Below are positions 21,350 through 24,198 of a stretch of 24,198 nt of DNA, piece by piece. Numbering within the stretch: position 1 is the stretch's first letter; every line of letters starts with the position of its first letter. This DNA is from a virus, in IMG/VR virus record IMGVR_UViG_3300042691_003760, positions 1-24,198 of that record; one strand, 5' to 3'. A program made the translations under genes and the position numbers. Under the pieces are notes generated by a model, which saw only the letters and a program-made list of their open reading frames with translations, was not told the DNA's origin and did not search any database.

Positions 21350-21425
21350 CCGGGATTCCGGTGTATCTAACAGCCCCGGCTGACGACATGCAGATAGATA
21401 CGCCTAACTTGCATGTGAGGAAAAT
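21350..21425 (+). ncRNA. pseudoknotted leader RNA, candidate Mu-gpT-DE motif
   Basis: A long stem pairs 21360-21369 with 21395-21404 (GTATCTA/TAGATAC core, 10 bp with one G-U). Inside it, CAGC/GCTG at 21371-21382 forms a hairpin with a 4-nt loop. ACATGCA (21386-21392), within the loop of the long stem, pairs perfectly with TGCATGT (21410-21416) beyond it, giving a pseudoknot. CCGG/CCGG (21350-21361) may form a 5' hairpin. GAGGAAAA follows and serves the ATG at 21431. Position and form match my memory of the Mu-gpT downstream element RNA; not searched. Confidence 0.65.
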
Positions 21426-21430
21426 TTATC

Positions 21431-21904
21431 ATGGGTTTCGCTACGCACCTAGGTCCTTGGTTATTAGGCACCGTTAAGAACACCACTGGCACTACTGCCG
21501 GTACCATCCGTAATATGGGCGCAACTGTTGTTGCTCAAACTATTCCTGTAACTTTCAATACGTTTACTAATTTGACTGGCACTTTGGGTTCAATTCCTGC
21601 TGGCTCGTTAATTACTGGCGTTCAGATCATTACGTCTGCTGACTTTAGTTCCGCTACTACATTGAAGATAACGATTGGTGGTACTGATGTAGCTACAGCT
21701 TCTACTATTACTAGCGCTGGTTTTATTAATGTAACGATTGCTTCTACTTTCGCTGCTCTTGCTGCTAATACTGGTACTACTGACGACTTGATTACTTACA
21801 CTGCTACTGGTACATCATTAACTACTGGTGCTGCTACTGTTGTAATTCAGTATGTTGTTCGTGACACTAATGGCAACGCTAACCCTACTGCTACTCAAAA
21901 CTAA
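21431..21904 (+). CDS. probable virion structural protein (157 aa)
   Basis: A 157-residue protein starting just after the RNA leader with GAGGAAAA. It begins MGFATHLGPWLLGTVKNTTG and is then made of Thr, Ala, Ile, Val, Gly and Ser with repeated beta-strand patterns and very few charged residues. This composition suits a surface beta-sandwich protein such as a capsid cement or fibre-like protein. Its start MGFATHLGPW is typical of uncultured phage head modules. Function is inferred from context only; the RNA leader suggests regulated expression. Confidence 0.65.
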   Translation: MGFATHLGPWLLGTVKNTTGTTAGTIRNMGATVVAQTIPVTFNTFTNLTGTLGSIPAGSLITGVQIITSADFSSATTLKITIGGTDVATASTITSAGFINVTIASTFAALAANTGTTDDLITYTATGTSLTTGAATVVIQYVVRDTNGNANPTATQN

Positions 21905-21920
21905 TTAGGGAGGCATCATC

Positions 21921-22202
21921 ATGATGCAAACAGACGTTAAGTCAGCACACCTAACAGCATCAGGCACTGCTTTTAATGGTAGAACACGCCTAAAAAGCGT
22001 GTCTTATCGTGGGAATGCATCCGATGGATTTGTTAAATTTCGTGACGGCGGTTCTACTGGTCCAGTCCTTTGTGAGCTTGATGTAGGTACTAGTGATTCG
22101 TTTACTATTTACGTGTTGATTCCCGGTGAGGGGATTGTTTTCCAAACAAGTCTATACGTAGACCTATCTAACGTAAATGCAGCGACGGTGTTCTATGGCT
22201 AA
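21921..22202 (+). CDS. small probable virion protein (93 aa)
   Basis: A 93-residue protein, ATG 21921 (or 21924), with GGGAGG upstream. Predicted all-beta: RTRLKSVSYRGNASDGFVKFRDGG, VLCELDVGTSDSFTIYVLIPG and GIVFQTSLYVDLSN. It looks like a small jelly-roll or beta-barrel structural protein. It overlaps the next gene by 8 nt. I recognise the pattern from phage head modules without a proven role. Confidence 0.65.
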   Translation: MMQTDVKSAHLTASGTAFNGRTRLKSVSYRGNASDGFVKFRDGGSTGPVLCELDVGTSDSFTIYVLIPGEGIVFQTSLYVDLSNVNAATVFYG

Positions 22203-22449
22203 GAAAACTCCATCCCTTGCAGTAGGTCGTGGCGAGAAGCTACCGGTCGCTAAAGGGGCGGGGTTGACTGCCAAAGGTCGTGCAAAGTACAACAAAGCAA
22301 CTGGATCAAACTTAAAGGCTCCACAGCCTGAAGGTGGTCCACGTAAGAAATCATTCTGTGCGCGTATGAGTGGAATGCCGGGTCCGATGAAGGACGAGAA
22401 AGGTAGACCAACTCGTAAGGCAGCCAGTTTAAAGAGATGGAAATGTTAA
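22195..22449 (+). CDS. DUF6321-like protein (84 aa)
   Basis: An 84-residue, very basic protein (start MAKKTPSLAVGRGEK at 22195; a longer frame from 22177 is embedded in the previous gene). GLTAKGRAKYNKATGSNLK, then RKKSFCARMSGMPGPM, KDEKGRPTRKA and LKRWKC are the hallmarks of the DUF6321 phage family as I recall it. The strong positive charge suggests DNA contact or an internal virion role, both unproven. Confidence 0.75.
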   Translation: MAKKTPSLAVGRGEKLPVAKGAGLTAKGRAKYNKATGSNLKAPQPEGGPRKKSFCARMSGMPGPMKDEKGRPTRKAASLKRWKC

Positions 22450-22451
22450 GC

Positions 22452-22700
22452 ATGGAATTTACAGTTGCTTGGACTGGCGGATTGACGCTGTTTACTGGTC
22501 TATTTGCTTACATAGCGCACGAAAAGTTCTCTGAACTTGCGCGCATTACGATCTTATTGAATAAGACTCGTGAGGAGATTGCCCGTGATAACGTTACTAA
22601 AGCAGAAGTTGAAAGAATTACAGACCACATTGATCAACGCTTCAATCGTTTGGAAGCAAAAATTGATCAACTTATTGGGCAAGGAGTAGGGCATGGCTGA
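22452..22700 (+). CDS. membrane-anchored coiled-coil protein (82 aa)
   Basis: An 82-residue protein. ATG 22452 is chosen because homologues I recall start MEFTVAWTGGLT; 22443 and 22437 are alternatives. One hydrophobic segment (about 3-21) is followed by a helical heptad region (LNKTREEIARD, VERITDHIDQRFNRLEAKIDQLIG). The anchor-plus-coiled-coil layout recalls XhlA-like phage proteins that help a holin, but it sits in the head module here, so its role is open. Confidence 0.6.
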   Translation: MEFTVAWTGGLTLFTGLFAYIAHEKFSELARITILLNKTREEIARDNVTKAEVERITDHIDQRFNRLEAKIDQLIGQGVGHG

Positions 22701-22968
22701 TTTAATTCAAATGCAAAACAAGATTCGTGAACTTGAATCTCGTCGCGCTAAAGGCGAAAGCGTTCCAGAACTTGATCGTTTGTACGACAAGATGGATGCT
22801 ATGCAAAACAAAGGCTACGAAGATACTAAAAAGAATCTGAGTGGTGAAACATTGGTTAATCCTAAAGCACCTACTACTCCGGTAATTAAAAAAGCCAAAG
22901 GTGGTTCTGCTTCCAGCCGCGCTGATGGTTGCGCTGTGCGTGGTAAGACCAGAGGAAAGATGTACTAA
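22693..22968 (+). CDS. virion-module protein with C-terminal tag, member 1 (91 aa)
   Basis: A 91-residue protein with AAGGAG upstream of ATG 22693 and an 8-nt overlap with its neighbour. The N-terminal half is a helix or coiled coil (LIQMQNKIRELESRRAKG, ELDRLYDKMDAMQ). After a linker it ends in KKAKGG and SSRADGCAVRGKTRGKMY. The same terminal motif ends or nearly ends two of the next three genes. It overlaps the next start by one base. Confidence 0.65.
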   Translation: MADLIQMQNKIRELESRRAKGESVPELDRLYDKMDAMQNKGYEDTKKNLSGETLVNPKAPTTPVIKKAKGGSASSRADGCAVRGKTRGKMY

Positions 22969-23486
22969 TGCCTACCGTTAGTAAAAAGCAAGAAAGGTTT
23001 ATGCAGGCGGTTGCCCACAATCCTGCATTTGCTAAGAAGGCCGGAGTGCCACAATCTGTGGGTAAAGAGTTTACGAAAGCGGGTGGTGGTATGGCTGAAT
23101 CTAAAGCAATGGTTAAAAAGGAAGTAGCTTTCATGAAAAAGAAAGGTGCTTCTAAATCTATGATTAAACACGAGGAGTCTGAAATGAAAAAGATGTCTAA
23201 GGGTGGTGCTACCAAGAAGATGGCTATGGGTGGTTATGCTGATGGTGGTATGCCTATGGTTATGAAAGATGGTCAGAAAGTACCGGCATTTGCAGCGGAT
23301 GGCAAAGGCAAGATGGCTAAAGGTGGAATGGCTGCTAAGAAGATGGCTTCAGGCGGCATGACAGCTATGGGTAAAGTTAAAACTGCTGCTCCTAGCCGTG
23401 ATGGCGTTGCTGTTAAAGGCAAAACCAAAGGCAAGATGATTGTAATGGCAGGCAACAAAGGCATGAAAAAAGGCGGGTACTGCTAA
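22968..23486 (+). CDS. Lys/Gly/Met-rich virion-module protein with tag, member 2 (172 aa)
   Basis: A 172-residue protein with two parts. The N-terminus SKKQERFMQAVAHNPAFAKK, then VPQSVGKEFTKAGGG is a conserved phage segment I recognise from head-module proteins. The rest is low-complexity, rich in Lys, Gly, Met and Ala, with loose repeats such as SKGGATKKM, AKGGMAAKKM and ASGGM. Near the end comes SRDGVAVKGKTKGKM, then GMKKGGYC. The basic, flexible body suggests nucleic acid or capsid lining contact (inference). Confidence 0.7.
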   Translation: MPTVSKKQERFMQAVAHNPAFAKKAGVPQSVGKEFTKAGGGMAESKAMVKKEVAFMKKKGASKSMIKHEESEMKKMSKGGATKKMAMGGYADGGMPMVMKDGQKVPAFAADGKGKMAKGGMAAKKMASGGMTAMGKVKTAAPSRDGVAVKGKTKGKMIVMAGNKGMKKGGYC

Positions 23487-23740
23487 TGATGGCCTCTCGT
23501 GGTATGGGTGCGATCCGCCCTTCCAAAATGCCCGGTGGTGAAAAAAAGCCCCGTCGGGATGAGACCGACTTTACTCAATATAAAGATGGTGGAGAGGTGT
23601 GGGATAAGGCTCGTCCTAAAGATTTAGGTAAGCCAAAGAAGTTAACCTCAGCTAAGAAGAAGTCAGCTAAGGCTATGGCGAAAGCTGCTGGTAGACCGTA
23701 TCCAAATCTCGTTGATAATATGAGAGCTGCGAGGAAATAA
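23486..23740 (+). CDS. small basic conserved phage protein (84 aa)
   Basis: An 84-residue basic protein starting ATGATG in a one-base overlap. The core EVWDKARPKDLGKPKKLTS, then AKAMAKAAGRPYPNLVDNMRAA is a conserved pattern I have seen in head modules of uncultured phages ('WDKxRPKxLG ... AGRPYPNLVDN'). It also has the KDGGE element seen in neighbouring proteins, but lacks the C-terminal tag. Function is unknown. Confidence 0.7.
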   Translation: MMASRGMGAIRPSKMPGGEKKPRRDETDFTQYKDGGEVWDKARPKDLGKPKKLTSAKKKSAKAMAKAAGRPYPNLVDNMRAARK

Positions 23741-24045
23741 TGGCTAATACAGCAGCATCGCAGAATACTTTTCGTGTTGTGGATGGTAAATATGTACACA
23801 ACAATGAAGAGATTTCTAAAGCAGAGTTTGATAAGCGAAAAGCTGATGTAGATAGCGCTATACGTAATATTCGCGGTTCTTCTAATAGCTCTGGGCAAAA
23901 TAGTAAGTCAATGACACCGGAAGAGCGAAAAGCAAAAGCGTTTGCTGAGATGGATGGTATGAAAAAAGGCGGCAAGGTAAAATCAGCATCATCTCGTGGT
24001 GATGGTATTGCTCAACGTGGTAAGACTAAAGGAAGAATGGTTTAA
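23740..24045 (+). CDS. virion-module protein with C-terminal tag, member 3 (101 aa)
   Basis: A 101-residue protein overlapping its neighbour by one base. The N-terminus FRVVDGKYVHNNEEISKAEFDKRK is a short beta-alpha unit. A polar Ser/Asn-rich linker follows, then MTPEERKAKAFAEMDGMKKGG and the terminal tag SSRGDGIAQRGKTKGRMV. The tag is shared with the genes at 22693 and 22968. Probably a minor virion or assembly protein. Confidence 0.65.
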   Translation: MANTAASQNTFRVVDGKYVHNNEEISKAEFDKRKADVDSAIRNIRGSSNSSGQNSKSMTPEERKAKAFAEMDGMKKGGKVKSASSRGDGIAQRGKTKGRMV

Positions 24046-24047
24046 TT

Positions 24048-24198
24048 ATGGCAGTAACTACTTCTACCACTGCATTTAATCCTGATCTCAATGAGTTGAT
24101 GGAAGAGGCGTATGAGCGCTGTGGTGTGGAGCTGCGTACTGGATATCAATTCCGTACTGCTCGCCGTAGTTTAAACCTGCTTATTACCGAGTGGGCTA
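24048..24198 (+). CDS. head-tail connector, gp4-like, truncated at the window edge
   Basis: Fifty codons are visible before the window ends. FNPDLNELMEEAYERCGVELR, then TARRSLNLLITEWA match the N-terminus of a conserved phage protein often annotated as a head-tail adaptor of the P22 gp4 type ('D-x-x-E-L-x-E-E-A-F/Y-ERCG-x-E-LR-x-G ... TARRSLN-L'). It follows the previous stop by 2 nt. If correct, it binds beneath the portal ring to begin tail attachment. The family call is recalled from pattern. Confidence 0.7.
   Translation, partial: MAVTTSTTAFNPDLNELMEEAYERCGVELRTGYQFRTARRSLNLLITEWA

Noticed and set aside
1-24198. tRNA genes, CRISPR arrays, insertion sequences and integrase or attachment sites
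   Set aside because: No cloverleaf, regular spacer array, transposase or integrase motif was seen on reading; repeated motifs present are not CRISPR-like.

Overview
The window is about 24 kb of a tailed double-stranded DNA phage (Caudoviricetes). It carries terminase, portal, major capsid, a phage co-chaperonin and a head-tail connector, with no bacterial housekeeping gene. The portal is large and P22-like and the last gene resembles a gp4-type connector, which suggests a short-tailed or P22-like head module; this is inference. Style and gene content resemble uncultured freshwater phages of Gram-negative hosts. No tRNA, rRNA, CRISPR array or integrase was seen.

Layout. (1) 3-5826, rightward: an early/replication module made of a truncated first gene, a 580-nt G-rich pentamer-like repeat, small genes, a ParB-like protein with HTH and coiled coil, an SF2 helicase with a zinc ribbon, a DUF7448-like protein and a stand-alone Toprim primase. 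(2) 10878 down to 5809, leftward: a tightly packed accessory block of 19 mostly very small genes. (3) 11081-24198, rightward: terS, a short insert of regulator and membrane genes, terL, portal, GroES-like co-chaperonin, probable scaffold, capsid-associated protein, Mu gpT-like capsid, terminator, HNH endonuclease, a pseudoknotted RNA leader, then small virion genes up to a truncated connector.

The left and right modules converge on the leftward block, whose end overlaps the primase gene. The leftward block and the late module diverge from a control region at 10879-11080, which holds a good sigma70-like promoter and dyad repeats. Most neighbouring genes overlap by 1-14 nt (ATGA, TAATG), indicating translational coupling.

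The most unusual signal is the 11-mer GAGATCAGACG. It occurs eight times, always in the same orientation, within 2 kb of the leftward block. Five copies sit directly before start codons as an extended Shine-Dalgarno leader and three lie in coding sequence, each in a different reading frame, so the conservation is at DNA or RNA level. It recalls the start-associated sequences of cluster K mycobacteriophages. Other notable signals are a palindrome shared by two distant sites, a candidate Mu-gpT-DE RNA displaced from the capsid gene by an HNH gene, and a C-terminal peptide tag shared by three neighbouring virion-module proteins.
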